Shown: positions 1 to 8,484 of the stretch, piece after piece
Numbering within the stretch: the stretch's first letter is position 1
Layout: each line of letters opens with the position of its first letter
Source of the DNA: Bradyrhizobium sp.
GTDB lineage: Bacteria > Pseudomonadota > Alphaproteobacteria > Rhizobiales > Xanthobacteraceae
Reading direction: 5' to 3'
NCBI RefSeq assembly: GCF_016219575.1
Contig: NZ_JACRMG010000016.1
Coordinates: forward strand, 62,001 to 126,000
Length of the DNA stretch: 64,000 bases
Translations under genes and position numbers: made by a program
Notes under the pieces: generated by a model
Databases searched by the model: none
Seen by the model: the letters and a program-made list of their open reading frames with translations, nothing else
Told to the model about the DNA's origin: nothing

Positions 1-1637
1 GAGGCCAGTCCGATCAGCCGGCCCTGGATGTAGTCGCAACCCCATTGGCGCAGCATCGCGGCGGCTTCCTCGTCCTGCACCCATTCGGCGACCGTCTTGA
101 TGTCGAGCCGCCGGGCGAGGTCGATCAGGGTCTGCACGAAGGCACGGTCGTCGGCGGAGCGCGCGATGTTCTGCACGAAGGCGCCGTCGATTTTCACGAT
201 GTCCACGCCGAGCTTGCGCAAATTCCGGAACGAGGTGTAGCCGGCGCCGAAATCGTCGATCGCGATCCGGCTGCCGAAATTCTTCAGCCGCGTGACGAAG
301 CCCCTGATGTCGTCGATGTCCTGGATCGCCACCGTCTCGGTAATCTCGACGATCAGGCGCTCGGCGACGCCGGGATGCGTGCCCATCAACGACTCGATCG
401 TCGCCGACCAGTCCGGATCCATGGTGGTTTCGGGCGAGATGTTGAGGCTGAGCTGCACCTTGGGCGAGGCGATCAGCTCGGCGACCACCAGCTCGAGGAT
501 GCGGTGATCGACCAGGCGGATCAGGCCGAGCCGCTCCGCCACCGGCACGATGTCGGGCGCCAGCAGGATCTGGCCGTCGCCATGCTCCATCCGCACCAGG
601 CATTCGTAGAAGGCGGGCTCGCGCGAGTGCGCAGTCACTACGGGTTCGAAGGCCGCGACGATGCGGCGGTCGTTCAGCGCGGTGACGATCTCGTCGGTGA
701 CGCGGATATTGACGCGGCGCTGCGCGTCGCGCTCGGCATTCGGCCGCCACAGTCCGAACGAGCCGGCGCGCCGGCGCTTGGCGGCATCCAGCGTTTCCTG
801 GGCGCGGTTGATCGCCTCGTCGGCATTGCGGGCGTAGCGCGGCACGCTGACCGCGCCGATCGATGCCGTCACCGAGACGGGCCCGGACCTCGTCGGCACC
901 ACCTCGTCACGGATCCCGGCGAGAAAGCGCTCTGCAGCGATATTGGTGTCGTCGACAGTGCAGTTCTTCAGGATCAGGCCGAACTTGTTGCCGGAGAAGC
1001 GGCCGAGCACGTCGCCGGCGCGCAGCCGCGTGCGGATGCGGGCGGCGACCTCCGCGATCACGGCGTCCGCGACGTCGAAGCCGAAGGCGTCGTTGACCCG
1101 CGCCAGATGGTCGATCCCGATCAGCATGAAGGCGCAGGCCGAGCGGAAACGCGTGTTCTCCTCGATCGCCTCGGCAAGGGCCGCGATCAGATGGGTGCGG
1201 TTGAGCTCGCCGGTCAGGGGATCGTGCCGCGACAGCTTCAGGAGCTGCTCGTCGCGGGCGTGGCGCTCGTTGTTGATGCGCATGACACCCTGGGCGCGCA
1301 ACGGCCGGCCGTCGGAACCGGCAAACCAGACGCCGGTCTCCTCGATCCAGATCACCGGGACGGAGGTGACGGCGCGGATGCCATATTCGATACGGTAGGG
1401 CACGCCCTCATCGGCACGCGTGGGCGGCGCGTGGGTCAACGCGTCCTGACGGATGGAACGCGCGGGCTCGATCAGGCTGGCGAAAGCCGCGCCGCTCTCC
1501 AGCGATTCCGCCGGGATGTCGGCGAACACGGAAGCCGCATTCTCGCTCCAGGTGAGCCGGTCGCTGCCGATGTCCCAGACAAAACTGGCCTGGCCGAGCG
1601 AGGCAAGGATGTCGGCGGCTTGCGGGACAGACGGCAT
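1..1637 (-). CDS. PAS-GGDEF-EAL cyclic-di-GMP protein, C-terminus cut by window edge
   Basis: This gene reads leftwards from ATG at 1637 and has no stop before the window edge, so about 545 residues are visible. An N-terminal PAS-like sensor region (about 1-125) is followed by a GGDEF domain and an EAL domain. The GGDEF signature is degenerate: the loop at 981-995 reads SGNKF instead of GGDEF, so cyclase activity is unlikely. The EAL signature is ECL (597-605). The other phosphodiesterase landmarks are visible: the Asn of LSLNIS, the Glu of EITE, IDDFGAGY, the Lys of VKIDG, AEWV and the final YIQGR. I infer a cytoplasmic c-di-GMP phosphodiesterase with a regulatory, possibly GTP-sensing, GGDEF domain. 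The family is clear; the input signal is unknown. Confidence 0.9.
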   Translation of the reverse strand, partial: MPSVPQAADILASLGQASFVWDIGSDRLTWSENAASVFADIPAESLESGAAFASLIEPARSIRQDALTHAPPTRADEGVPYRIEYGIRAVTSVPVIWIEETGVWFAGSDGRPLRAQGVMRINNERHARDEQLLKLSRHDPLTGELNRTHLIAALAEAIEENTRFRSACAFMLIGIDHLARVNDAFGFDVADAVIAEVAARIRTRLRAGDVLGRFSGNKFGLILKNCTVDDTNIAAERFLAGIRDEVVPTRSGPVSVTASIGAVSVPRYARNADEAINRAQETLDAAKRRRAGSFGLWRPNAERDAQRRVNIRVTDEIVTALNDRRIVAAFEPVVTAHSREPAFYECLVRMEHGDGQILLAPDIVPVAERLGLIRLVDHRILELVVAELIASPKVQLSLNISPETTMDPDWSATIESLMGTHPGVAERLIVEITETVAIQDIDDIRGFVTRLKNFGSRIAIDDFGAGYTSFRNLRKLGVDIVKIDGAFVQNIARSADDRAFVQTLIDLARRLDIKTVAEWVQDEEAAAMLRQWGCDYIQGRLIGLA

Positions 1638-1842
1638 CAGCTCGCCTCGTTTCGGGACAGCACCCCGGGTGATTCTCCACCCAAGGATAGGGCGACTCGC
1701 AGCCTTGACCCTAGGTAAAGTTCATTAACAGTCCGCAAACCACGTTTTGCGGTTGTCTGGAACCAAAGGGCATGCCGAGGCACATCTCTTGCGAGGAGAA
1801 GTGAAAGGCGGATCGACCGTCCCAAAACGCGACAGGTTGGCG

Positions 1843-2127
1843 ATGACAGGCACAGGGCGCCCGGACGTGGTTATCGACGCGGAGTTCGTGGACATCCCGG
1901 CCGCCTCGGTCGAGCTCGTGCCGCTCTCCGCCCGCCCCGACGTTCCGCCGGCGGCGGCGCTGAACCGGCCCGATGCGAGCTTCGTCACGCAACTGATCGC
2001 CACCGCCGATCATGTCCCCCAGACCCGCAGCCTGCGCCGGGGATCGCCTGCCGACGCGCAGGCGGCCTACGGCCCGCACGTCACCGAGCGCCGCAGCGTG
2101 ACGCGGCGGACCAAGCAGATCATCTAG
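1843..2127 (+). CDS. conserved small hypothetical protein (94 aa)
   Basis: A 94-residue soluble protein beginning MTGTGRPDVVIDAEFVDIPA. An upstream in-frame start at 1747 exists, but the protein-like composition begins at 1843. The N-terminal half is acidic and Pro-rich; the C-terminus is basic and ends RRTKQII. From memory, small proteins with this basic Arg/Thr-rich ending recur as hypotheticals in Bradyrhizobium genomes. There is no recognisable enzymatic motif, signal peptide or membrane segment. It stands alone between the divergent PAS-GGDEF-EAL gene and a convergent membrane-protein gene. No function can be assigned. Confidence 0.7.
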   Translation: MTGTGRPDVVIDAEFVDIPAASVELVPLSARPDVPPAAALNRPDASFVTQLIATADHVPQTRSLRRGSPADAQAAYGPHVTERRSVTRRTKQII

Positions 2128-2192
2128 CTCTATTTCTTGACGCGTTTTCTTGACGCGAACCGGTTCCCACTTCGCTTGAAAACGCCATGGGT

Positions 2193-2807
2193 TCAGCGCG
2201 GCGCGTCCGGCGACGACGGATGCGTGCCATTGCCCGGCTGGATGCCCGGCGAGGGCACGGCGGGCTGCGACATCGACGGCTCGGGATGATCGAGCAACAC
2301 GGATTCGGCGACGGATGCCGCCGACGGGGCCGGAGCCGCAGGGACCGGCGCCGCAGCAGGCTCGCGCGGCGGCTCGGCTGCTTCCGGCTCGGCCTGCCGC
2401 ACGGCCTTCCGCGCGACGGGCACAGATGCCGCGGCAGCCGCATAGCGCCGCCGGCGCAGCGTCACGCCGGTAAGGAAATCGACCAGCGAAAACAGCGCCA
2501 GCAGGAAAAAGATGGAGGTGCCGAACTTCGGCAGAAGCAGGAACTCCGCGGCGGCCGCGCCGAACACGACCAGCGACAGCAGATGGTCCATGAGAAATTT
2601 CGCACCCGGCCGCGCGCCCTTGACGATCTCGAGCAGCAGCATGACGGCCGCGAGGGCCAGCAGCATGTCGCCGAGCGAGATTGACCACTCCGCACCCGAC
2701 ATCAGCGGCAGCTTCAGCACGGGATCGCCGAGCGACACCTCGCGCATCAGCAGCACGATGATGTTGTAGACCGCGAGCGGAATCAGAAGCAGCGGAAAAC
2801 CGACCAT
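2193..2807 (-). CDS. hypothetical membrane protein with Pro/Ala-rich tail
   Basis: A 204-residue protein. About four hydrophobic segments fill residues 1-125, the first starting MVGFPLLLIPLAVYNIIVLL. A cytoplasm-type RRRRY motif follows, then a low-complexity Ala/Pro/Glu-rich tail to the end. ATG at 2807 is preferred over the TTG two codons upstream. The layout suggests a small integral membrane protein with a disordered C-terminal extension. It is transcribed in the same direction as, and downstream of, rpmF, 166 nt away, with a hairpin between them. I do not recognise a named family. Confidence 0.7.
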   Translation of the reverse strand: MVGFPLLLIPLAVYNIIVLLMREVSLGDPVLKLPLMSGAEWSISLGDMLLALAAVMLLLEIVKGARPGAKFLMDHLLSLVVFGAAAAEFLLLPKFGTSIFFLLALFSLVDFLTGVTLRRRRYAAAAASVPVARKAVRQAEPEAAEPPREPAAAPVPAAPAPSAASVAESVLLDHPEPSMSQPAVPSPGIQPGNGTHPSSPDAPR

Positions 2808-2845
2808 GGCCAATGGCTTTTTTGCGAAGGGGAGAAATCCGTAAT

Positions 2846-2870
2846 CCCGGGCGGATCCATCCGCCCCGGG
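2846..2870. terminator. hairpin between rpmF and the membrane-protein gene
   Basis: An inverted repeat (GGGCGGA pairing with TCCGCCC, extended by an outer CCC/GGG with a one-base bulge) lies downstream of rpmF on the minus strand. There is no strong T-tract, so it may be only a weak terminator or an mRNA 3' end structure. Confidence 0.35.
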
Positions 2871-2973
2871 AACCGTCTTAACTCACTCGTTGGCCGAATT
2901 CAGGCAGGTTGGCGACCTGCCCACTGCTTTCGCAGGAAATGCCGTGAGGCGACCCCCGCCTCAGGCTTCCCGC

Positions 2974-3159
2974 TCAAGCTTCTTTCTTGGGCTTCAGCAC
3001 CTGCCGGCCCTTGTACATGCCGGTCTTGAGGTCGAGGTGGTGCGGACGGCGCAGTTCGCCGGAGTCCTTGTCCTCGACATAAGTGGGCTTCTTGAGCGCG
3101 TCGGCCGAGCGGCGCATGCCACGGCGCGACGGCGAGGTTTTTCTGCGGGGAACGGCCAT
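2974..3159 (-). CDS. rpmF: 50S ribosomal protein L32
   Basis: A 61-residue highly basic protein starting [20 protein letters not shown], the canonical L32 N-terminus, and containing the [16 protein letters not shown] segment typical of alphaproteobacterial L32. It is part of the large ribosomal subunit near the peptidyl-transferase centre. The start at 3159 is fixed by the conserved MAVP and by a GAGGA ribosome-binding site about 8 nt upstream; a start 20 codons further out would add unrelated residues. It lacks the Cys zinc ribbon found in some L32 proteins. Its proximity to mtgA and a polyprenyl synthase gene is, to my knowledge, common in Rhizobiales. Confidence 0.97.
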   Translation of the reverse strand: MAVPRRKTSPSRRGMRRSADALKKPTYVEDKDSGELRRPHHLDLKTGMYKGRQVLKPKKEA

Positions 3160-3316
3160 TTCGGTATCCTCTAGGGGTATCGCGGAGGCATTGTCCAAAT
3201 AAGACGGCCCGCAGCTCACAAAAGCGCGGGCTCAAGATGCCGACAAGGCCGCGCTTATAGAGGATGGGCCTAGGTAAATCCAGAGCCGAAGCGGGTAAAA
3301 ATGGCCCAAAATCGGC

Positions 3317-4072
3317 TCAGAAGCCGCGTTTCTCGGCCCAGCAGCGCTGCAGCGCCGAGGCCTGTGCCCGCGCCATGTAGATCCCGGCAAGCCGCCTCAC
3401 GCCGGGGCCGGGATTGCGGGCGCTTCGCCTGACCGGATTGGGCAGGATGGCCGCCAGCAACGCCGCCTCGCGCGGCGACAGGTCCGATGCCGGCTTGCCG
3501 AAGGCGTAGGCGGCCCCCGCGCCTGCCCCGAACTGGCCGGACGGGCCGAGCTCGGCGATGTTCAGGTAGATTTCGAGAATGCGCTGCTTGGAAAGCACGA
3601 GGTCGATCCACAGTGCCAGCGGCAGCTCCAGCGCCTTGCGCACCACGTTGCGGCCCGGCCACAGGAACAGGTTCTTCGCTACCTGCTGGGTGAGGGTCGA
3701 GCCGCCACGCGTCACCTCGCCGTCCTCGGCATCGTCCATCACCTCACGCAGCGCGTCCCAGTCGACGCCGCGATGGCTGCAGAATTTGGCGTCCTCGGAT
3801 GCCACCACCGTGCGCGCGAGGTGCGGCGACATCGCGGTGAGATCGACCCAATGCCGCGTGACCGGCGCGCCCTTGAGCCAGCGCCAGGCCATCAGCGTCG
3901 AGACCGGATGGCCGACGCGATAGAATGGTGCCACCAGATAGGGCAGCAACAGCAGGAACAGGACGATCAGGAGCAGGTAGCGGAGGATGCGCAAATGGGA
4001 GGCTTCTGGTTCTGATGCCGGGGATGACGAGGCAATCACAAGGCGATCACAAGGCCCTGGGGGAAACGACAT
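3317..4072 (-). CDS. mtgA: monofunctional peptidoglycan glycosyltransferase MtgA
   Basis: This 251-residue GT51 enzyme polymerises lipid II into glycan strands at the periplasmic face. One N-terminal membrane anchor (about residues 29-50) precedes the catalytic domain. The catalytic Glu is in the [14 protein letters not shown] motif (E93), and the second signature [15 protein letters not shown] follows at 123-137. There is no transpeptidase domain, which separates it from the PBP1a gene elsewhere in the window. I chose ATG 4072; an upstream ATG at 4126 would add 18 residues lying in the divergent promoter region shared with the polyprenyl synthase gene. Confidence 0.95.
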   Translation of the reverse strand: MSFPPGPCDRLVIASSSPASEPEASHLRILRYLLLIVLFLLLLPYLVAPFYRVGHPVSTLMAWRWLKGAPVTRHWVDLTAMSPHLARTVVASEDAKFCSHRGVDWDALREVMDDAEDGEVTRGGSTLTQQVAKNLFLWPGRNVVRKALELPLALWIDLVLSKQRILEIYLNIAELGPSGQFGAGAGAAYAFGKPASDLSPREAALLAAILPNPVRRSARNPGPGVRRLAGIYMARAQASALQRCWAEKRGF

Positions 4073-4207
4073 GGTGACGACATCAGGCGGATTTTCCAGC
4101 ACTTTTAAGGCGCCATGAGGCCGCATCCGGCAATTGACGAAGCCCGCCCCATCAACGATTGTCCGCCCCCGAATTCGACCCTAGAGCCTTTGCTGGAGCC
4201 CTTCCGA

Positions 4208-5125
4208 ATGACGACCGCCGCCGACTTCGCCAAGCGACTAGACCAGACCGCCGAGGAGACCGAGCGGCTGCTGGCGCAGCTGTTGTCGGATACGCTCATG
4301 CCCGACGAGATCGCCCGGCCGAAGCGGCTGATGGAGGCCATGCGCTATTCCACGCTCGGCGGGGGCAAGCGCCTGCGGCCGTTCCTGGTGGTGGAGAGCT
4401 CGGCCGTGTTCGGCGTGCCGCGCCAGGCCGCGCTGCTCGTGGGCGCGGCGCTCGAATGCATCCACTGCTATTCGCTGATCCATGACGATCTGCCGGCGAT
4501 GGACAATTCGGATTTGCGCCGCGGCCGCCCGACCCTGCACAAGAAGACCGATGACGCCACCGCCATCCTCGCCGGCGACGGCCTCCTGACGTTCGCCTTC
4601 GACATCATCAGCCGCGACGAGGTGCACCGCGATCCCACCGTGCGGCTGCTGCTGACCCGGGCGCTGGCCCGCGCCTCCGGGCTCGGCGGCATGGTCGGCG
4701 GCCAGATGCTCGACCTCGCCGGCGAAGGCCGCTTCGGCGACCGCGAGCCGGTGGACGTCGCACGGCTGCAGCAGATGAAGACGGGCGCGTTGCTGCGCTA
4801 TGGCTGCATCGCGGGCGCCATCCTCGGCCAGGCGACGCAAGCGGAACATCAGGCGCTAGACGATTACGGCCGCGCGCTCGGCGAAGCCTTCCAGATCGCC
4901 GACGACCTGCTCGACGTCGAGGGCGATGCGGCCGCACTCGGCAAGCAGACCGGCCAGGACGCGGCTCTGGGCAAGACCACCTTCGTCACTCAGCTCGGCA
5001 TCGACGGCGCCAAGCAGCGCGTGCGCGATCTGCTGGCGCGCGGCGATGCTGCCCTGTCGATCTTCGGCAGCCGCGGCGACGTGCTCCGCGCCACCTCGCG
5101 CTTCGTCGCGGAGCGGAAAAACTAG
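4208..5125 (+). CDS. ispA: polyprenyl (farnesyl-type) diphosphate synthase
   Basis: This 305-residue trans-prenyltransferase of the IspA family condenses IPP with allylic diphosphates to make FPP or GPP in the cytoplasm. The first Asp-rich motif is DDLPAMD (93-99), followed by the RRGRPTLHKK Arg motif; the second is DDLLD (232-236). GGGKRLRP (51-58) binds IPP. The start at 4208 gives the family length; an in-frame start at 4115 would add 31 residues of promoter-like sequence. It is divergent from mtgA and followed 10 nt later by a DUF1345 gene. Exact chain length (C15 versus C20) cannot be fixed from sequence alone. Confidence 0.92.
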   Translation: MTTAADFAKRLDQTAEETERLLAQLLSDTLMPDEIARPKRLMEAMRYSTLGGGKRLRPFLVVESSAVFGVPRQAALLVGAALECIHCYSLIHDDLPAMDNSDLRRGRPTLHKKTDDATAILAGDGLLTFAFDIISRDEVHRDPTVRLLLTRALARASGLGGMVGGQMLDLAGEGRFGDREPVDVARLQQMKTGALLRYGCIAGAILGQATQAEHQALDDYGRALGEAFQIADDLLDVEGDAAALGKQTGQDAALGKTTFVTQLGIDGAKQRVRDLLARGDAALSIFGSRGDVLRATSRFVAERKN

Positions 5126-5135
5126 AGCAATATCG

Positions 5136-5822
5136 ATGGCGGACGACAAGGAGTTCGAACAACGCCTTGCCCGCTTCCGAAAGCTACCGATGTTCTTGCG
5201 CGTGGTCGTGTCGCGACCGCGCACCTTTGTCGGCCTCGCGATCGCCATCGTCGCATTTTTCCTGATACCGGAGTCGCGGCGGCTGGTGACGCGCGTGCTG
5301 GTCAGCTGGGACGTGTTCGCGGCGATCTATCTCGTGGCAGCCTACGCGATGATGCTTCGCTGCGGCCATGAGCATATCAAGCCGAGCGCCATCCTGCAGG
5401 ACGACGGTCGCTTCCTCATCATGGTCCTGACGCAGCTTGGCGCGCTCGCCAGCATTGCGGCGATCGTGTTCGAACTCGGCGCTTCCAGGAAGAGCGCTGC
5501 CGGGCTCACGCTCGCGGTGGTCACGATCGCGCTGTCATGGACACTGGTGCACACCACCTTCGCGCTGCATTACGCGCATGACTATTATCGCGGCAGCAAG
5601 CCCGGCGGCCTGCAGTTCCCGGGCGGCGACGCCAAGGAAAAGCCCGACTACTGGGACTTCGTCTATTTCTCCTTCGTCATCGGCATGACGGCGCAGGTCT
5701 CCGACGTCGGCATCACCGACAGGATCATCCGCCGCACCGCCACCGTGCACGGCATCATCTCGTTCGCGTTCAACACGGCCCTGCTGGCGCTGATGGTAAA
5801 CATCGCGGCGAGCGCGATCTGA
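5136..5822 (+). CDS. DUF1345 family inner-membrane protein
   Basis: A 228-residue protein with about five hydrophobic segments. It carries the features I associate with DUF1345: a HEHIKP-like polar loop after the second membrane pass, LSWTLVHTTFALHYAHDYY in the middle, and a DYWDFVYFSFVIGMTAQVSDVGI segment near the end. Biochemical function is unknown. It starts 10 nt after ispA and is probably co-transcribed. A strong hairpin follows its stop. Confidence 0.88.
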   Translation: MADDKEFEQRLARFRKLPMFLRVVVSRPRTFVGLAIAIVAFFLIPESRRLVTRVLVSWDVFAAIYLVAAYAMMLRCGHEHIKPSAILQDDGRFLIMVLTQLGALASIAAIVFELGASRKSAAGLTLAVVTIALSWTLVHTTFALHYAHDYYRGSKPGGLQFPGGDAKEKPDYWDFVYFSFVIGMTAQVSDVGITDRIIRRTATVHGIISFAFNTALLALMVNIAASAI

Positions 5823-5827
5823 AAGCA

Positions 5828-5853
5828 ATTGGCCCCGCTCTCGCGGGGCCAAT
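5828..5853. terminator. bidirectional hairpin between convergent genes
   Basis: A perfect 11-bp stem (ATTGGCCCCGC pairing with GCGGGGCCAAT) with a TCTC tetraloop lies between the convergent DUF1345 and caspase-like genes. There is no long T-tract on either strand, so efficiency is uncertain, but position and stem strength fit a shared terminator. Confidence 0.7.
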
Positions 5854-5876
5854 GTGGCCTTGAACAGCGGCGATGG

Positions 5877-7667
5877 TTATGGGCACACGCCCGACATGAT
5901 AGCACTGTATGAATTGCAGCCCTGCGCGCGTTCCTGGCCGGTAAGCACCTGGCCCCTCTGGCCGAGGCCCGGGCCATTCGGACGCCCGGCGGTCGCCTGC
6001 CTGGCTTGCGGTGTCTGATATTGCGGCGCCGACGGAGCGAGCCTTGCTGCCGGAGCCTGCCTCGGTTCCGGCTTCTCGCGCTTGGCAACCGGCTTCTTCT
6101 CGCGGCGCTTCTCGCACTCATTGTCGTAATTGAGGAACGAACCCTCGGCGCACACGATCTTCACGCAGGCATCGCCCTGCGTCTTGAAGCCGTGGTCGCA
6201 GACCAGCGGGCAGACCCGCGCGGTCTTGGTCTTGATCGTGTCGAGCGCGTCGGTCGATGCGAGCTTGGTGTCGAACCTGGTCTTGGCATAGCGGTTGAAC
6301 AGCGACAGCGAACGCTGCGACGCGGTGTTCCAGTTGCCGTCCGCTTCAGCCGAGAGGCAGCCGACCCGGCGCAGTTCGCTCTGCACCGACTTGGTCACGT
6401 CGGCCTGCGGAGCGCCCGCGCTCAGCGAAGCCAGATTGGGCTTGTCGCCGGAGACAGCCGGCGCGATCGCGGCAACCTTGGTGCCAACATCGGCCGCAGC
6501 CTTCTCGGTCTCGAGGCGCTTCTGCTCGCCGGCAGCTGCCTGGGCCTGCGCGACTTCCTTGGCCTTCTCGGCCGCAATTCGCGCCTGTTCGGCGGCCTTG
6601 GCGTCAGCGTCGGCCTTGGCCTGCGCCGCCTTCTGCGCGCCCTCGGCTGCAAGGCGGGCGCGTTCCTGTTCGGCGAGACGCGCCTTTTCGGTGGCGGCCA
6701 CGCGGGCATCTTCAGCTGCGACCTTCTCGAGCTGCAGCTTGGCGAGGCTCGCATAGAAGCCGTCGGGATATTGCGCGAGGAAAGCGTTCAGCGCGGCCTT
6801 GTTGCCGATCTGCAGCGCGAGCTCGTAGTCGCGGCGCATGTCGGCCTGCGGATTGGCAACGGGTGCGGGAGCCGCAACCTTCGGCGCGGGCACCAGCGGC
6901 ACGTCCTCGCCGCCCAGCGAACCATAGACGAACGGCTCCTGGCGGTTGTTGGTGGTCTTCAGCACGTCGTCGCGCACGAAGCCAAAGGCGCGGCGCACGT
7001 CGAGGCCGGGCGTGGTCAGATGCTTCGACAGAGCCGACGTGAACGGGCTGTTCTTGCCGTCGCCGTCGGCGGCAGTGGATCCGGCCTTCGCCGAGTAGGC
7101 GATCAAGAGGTTCGGGCTGTTCGGCTCGACCTTGGCGAGACCCTGGCCGATCGCGCGCGAGGCCACGGTACGCTTCATGTTCCTGGAAAAGGGATTGTCG
7201 CGGCAGGCATCGAGGATCACCAGGCGCAGCTTCTTGGCGGGCTCGACGGCGAGCAGCACGCGATCGAGCGACAGCGCCTCGTCATACACATCGGTGTCGC
7301 GCTCGAGCTTGGCGTCGACCGGGATCAGATAATTGCCGCCGTCCACCTCGATGCCATGGCCGGCGTAATAAACGACGGCGATATCGGCATCCCTGCTGCG
7401 GTCGGCGAAATCGCGCAGCGCGCGGCGGGTGTCCGCGGCCGACATGTCATGGCGGTTTTCGACCACGTCGAATCCGGCATCCTTCAGCGTTGTCGCGATG
7501 GTGTTGCCGTCATTGACGGGATTCGGCAGCTTCGGCACGTTCTGATAGGCGGCGTTGCCGATCACCAGCGCCACGCGCTTCTCGGCAAGGGCCGGCCCAG
7601 CCGTCAGCAGCAACGCCGCGGCGAGGAAGAACTGATAAAACTTTGTACGTCCGAACAGGTTTGTCAT
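5877..7667 (-). CDS. secreted caspase-like (peptidase C14) protein
   Basis: A 596-residue protein. A signal peptide (about 1-28, ending PALA) is followed by a caspase-like p20 fold beginning RVALVIGNAAYQ. The catalytic dyad is visible as His104 (YYAGHGIE) and Cys155 (LDACRDNPF). After the peptidase domain come a Pro/Ala linker, a long Ala/Glu/Lys-rich stretch likely to form a coiled coil (about 330-410), a region like a peptidoglycan-binding repeat (VQSELRRVGCL..), then a Cys-rich tail with several Cys between residues 500 and 550. I infer a periplasmic or exported protein. The substrate is unknown. ATG 7667 is chosen because it starts the signal peptide; 17 in-frame residues upstream look non-coding. 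Confidence 0.9.
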   Translation of the reverse strand: MTNLFGRTKFYQFFLAAALLLTAGPALAEKRVALVIGNAAYQNVPKLPNPVNDGNTIATTLKDAGFDVVENRHDMSAADTRRALRDFADRSRDADIAVVYYAGHGIEVDGGNYLIPVDAKLERDTDVYDEALSLDRVLLAVEPAKKLRLVILDACRDNPFSRNMKRTVASRAIGQGLAKVEPNSPNLLIAYSAKAGSTAADGDGKNSPFTSALSKHLTTPGLDVRRAFGFVRDDVLKTTNNRQEPFVYGSLGGEDVPLVPAPKVAAPAPVANPQADMRRDYELALQIGNKAALNAFLAQYPDGFYASLAKLQLEKVAAEDARVAATEKARLAEQERARLAAEGAQKAAQAKADADAKAAEQARIAAEKAKEVAQAQAAAGEQKRLETEKAAADVGTKVAAIAPAVSGDKPNLASLSAGAPQADVTKSVQSELRRVGCLSAEADGNWNTASQRSLSLFNRYAKTRFDTKLASTDALDTIKTKTARVCPLVCDHGFKTQGDACVKIVCAEGSFLNYDNECEKRREKKPVAKREKPEPRQAPAARLAPSAPQYQTPQARQATAGRPNGPGLGQRGQVLTGQERAQGCNSYSAIMSGVCP

Positions 7668-8014
7668 GGCGACACCGGTAAACTGGCAATTTCTGGCCCC
7701 TGGATTAGCAAACGCCAAAGCGGGGCTTTGTGAGGCCAGTCACCCAACGGGCGGACCGGCCTCCTCTAGGATTTAGTACCCCGGAGCGCCTGCGGGTTCG
7801 CCAAAATACCTTTGCATGGCGTCCAGTTTTCCTTGAGGTTAGGGTTCCGTGACCTCCACCACACAATGCGGCAATTCGGGCCGTATTGCGGGGGTTTTGC
7901 GCCCGGAAAACCTGCCTTCTGTTCTTCTGATTGGACCGGCCGCTCGGGTCCCGCTAACCATACGCGGCCTGGCGCCGTACGCCGGCTCAAAAAATGTCGT
8001 GGGGAGGATAGGCC
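7668..8014. other. divergent intergenic region, no gene seen
   Basis: The 347 nt between the caspase-like gene (leftwards) and the NTF2-like gene (rightwards) must hold both promoters. I see no convincing coding frame, repeat or operator. A clear ribosome-binding site (GGGGAGGA) sits just before the GTG at 8015. Confidence 0.6.
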
Positions 8015-8389
8015 GTGAGCACCGATCGTTCGACCGTCGAAGCCGTCGTGAAGCACTATTTCGACGGGCTCTATGAAGGCGATGCCGACAAGCTGGGAGC
8101 GATCTTCGATTCCAGCGCCGACCTGCGCTGGATCGAGAAGGGCGAGTTGCAGGTGCTCACCGTGCCGGACTGGCTGGAGCGCGTTCGCAAGCGCCCGTCG
8201 GCGAAAGCCGAAGGCAAGCCGCGCGAGGATTTCATCGTCACCATCGACCGCTCCGACGACAACACCGCCTTCGTGAAGGTGCGCTGCCAGCTGCCGCCGC
8301 GCTATTTCACCGATTACCTGGTGGCGATGAAGCTGAAGGACGGCTGGAAGATCGTGTCGAAGTCGTATCGGTACGATCTGAAGGAGTGA
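8015..8389 (+). CDS. NTF2-like (SnoaL/lumazine-binding-type) protein
   Basis: This 124-residue cytoplasmic protein has the small cone-shaped NTF2-like fold signature: an N-terminal helix pair (VEAVVKHYFDGLYEGDADKL), the F-D-S-S-A-D-L strand, and C-terminal strands ending KDGWKIVSKSYRY. These match what I recall of the putative lumazine-binding subgroup (PF12893). It starts with GTG at 8015 after a strong GGGGAGGA site. No catalytic residues can be assigned, and it could be an enzyme or a binding protein. It is monocistronic, with a palindromic repeat immediately downstream. Confidence 0.8.
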   Translation: MSTDRSTVEAVVKHYFDGLYEGDADKLGAIFDSSADLRWIEKGELQVLTVPDWLERVRKRPSAKAEGKPREDFIVTIDRSDDNTAFVKVRCQLPPRYFTDYLVAMKLKDGWKIVSKSYRYDLKE

Positions 8390-8405
8390 TTCGCAGGTGT
8401 CGAGC

Positions 8406-8484
8406 CGTAGGGCGGATTAGCCGAAGGCGTAATCCGCCAAATCAAACGACGATAAGTTGGCGGATTACGCTAATCCGCCCTACG
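8406..8484. repeat. REP-like palindromic repeat (GTAGGGCGGATTAG type)
   Basis: The outer arms CGTAGGGCGGATTAG and CTAATCCGCCCTACG are perfect inverted copies, with further inner pairing (GCGTAATCCGCCAA against TTGGCGGATTACGC). A second member of the family lies at 18612-18695. The right arm contains the stop codon of the minus-strand gene that ends at 8480. Confidence 0.85.

Noticed and set aside
45..1718. Long open frame antisense to the PAS-GGDEF-EAL gene
   Set aside because: It has no recognisable domain and is rich in Arg/Asp/Gly, as expected for antisense frames in high-GC DNA; the other strand carries clear EAL motifs.
6006..7733. 575-codon plus-strand frame opposite the caspase-like gene
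   Set aside because: It lacks any motif and the opposite frame has the catalytic dyad and signal peptide.
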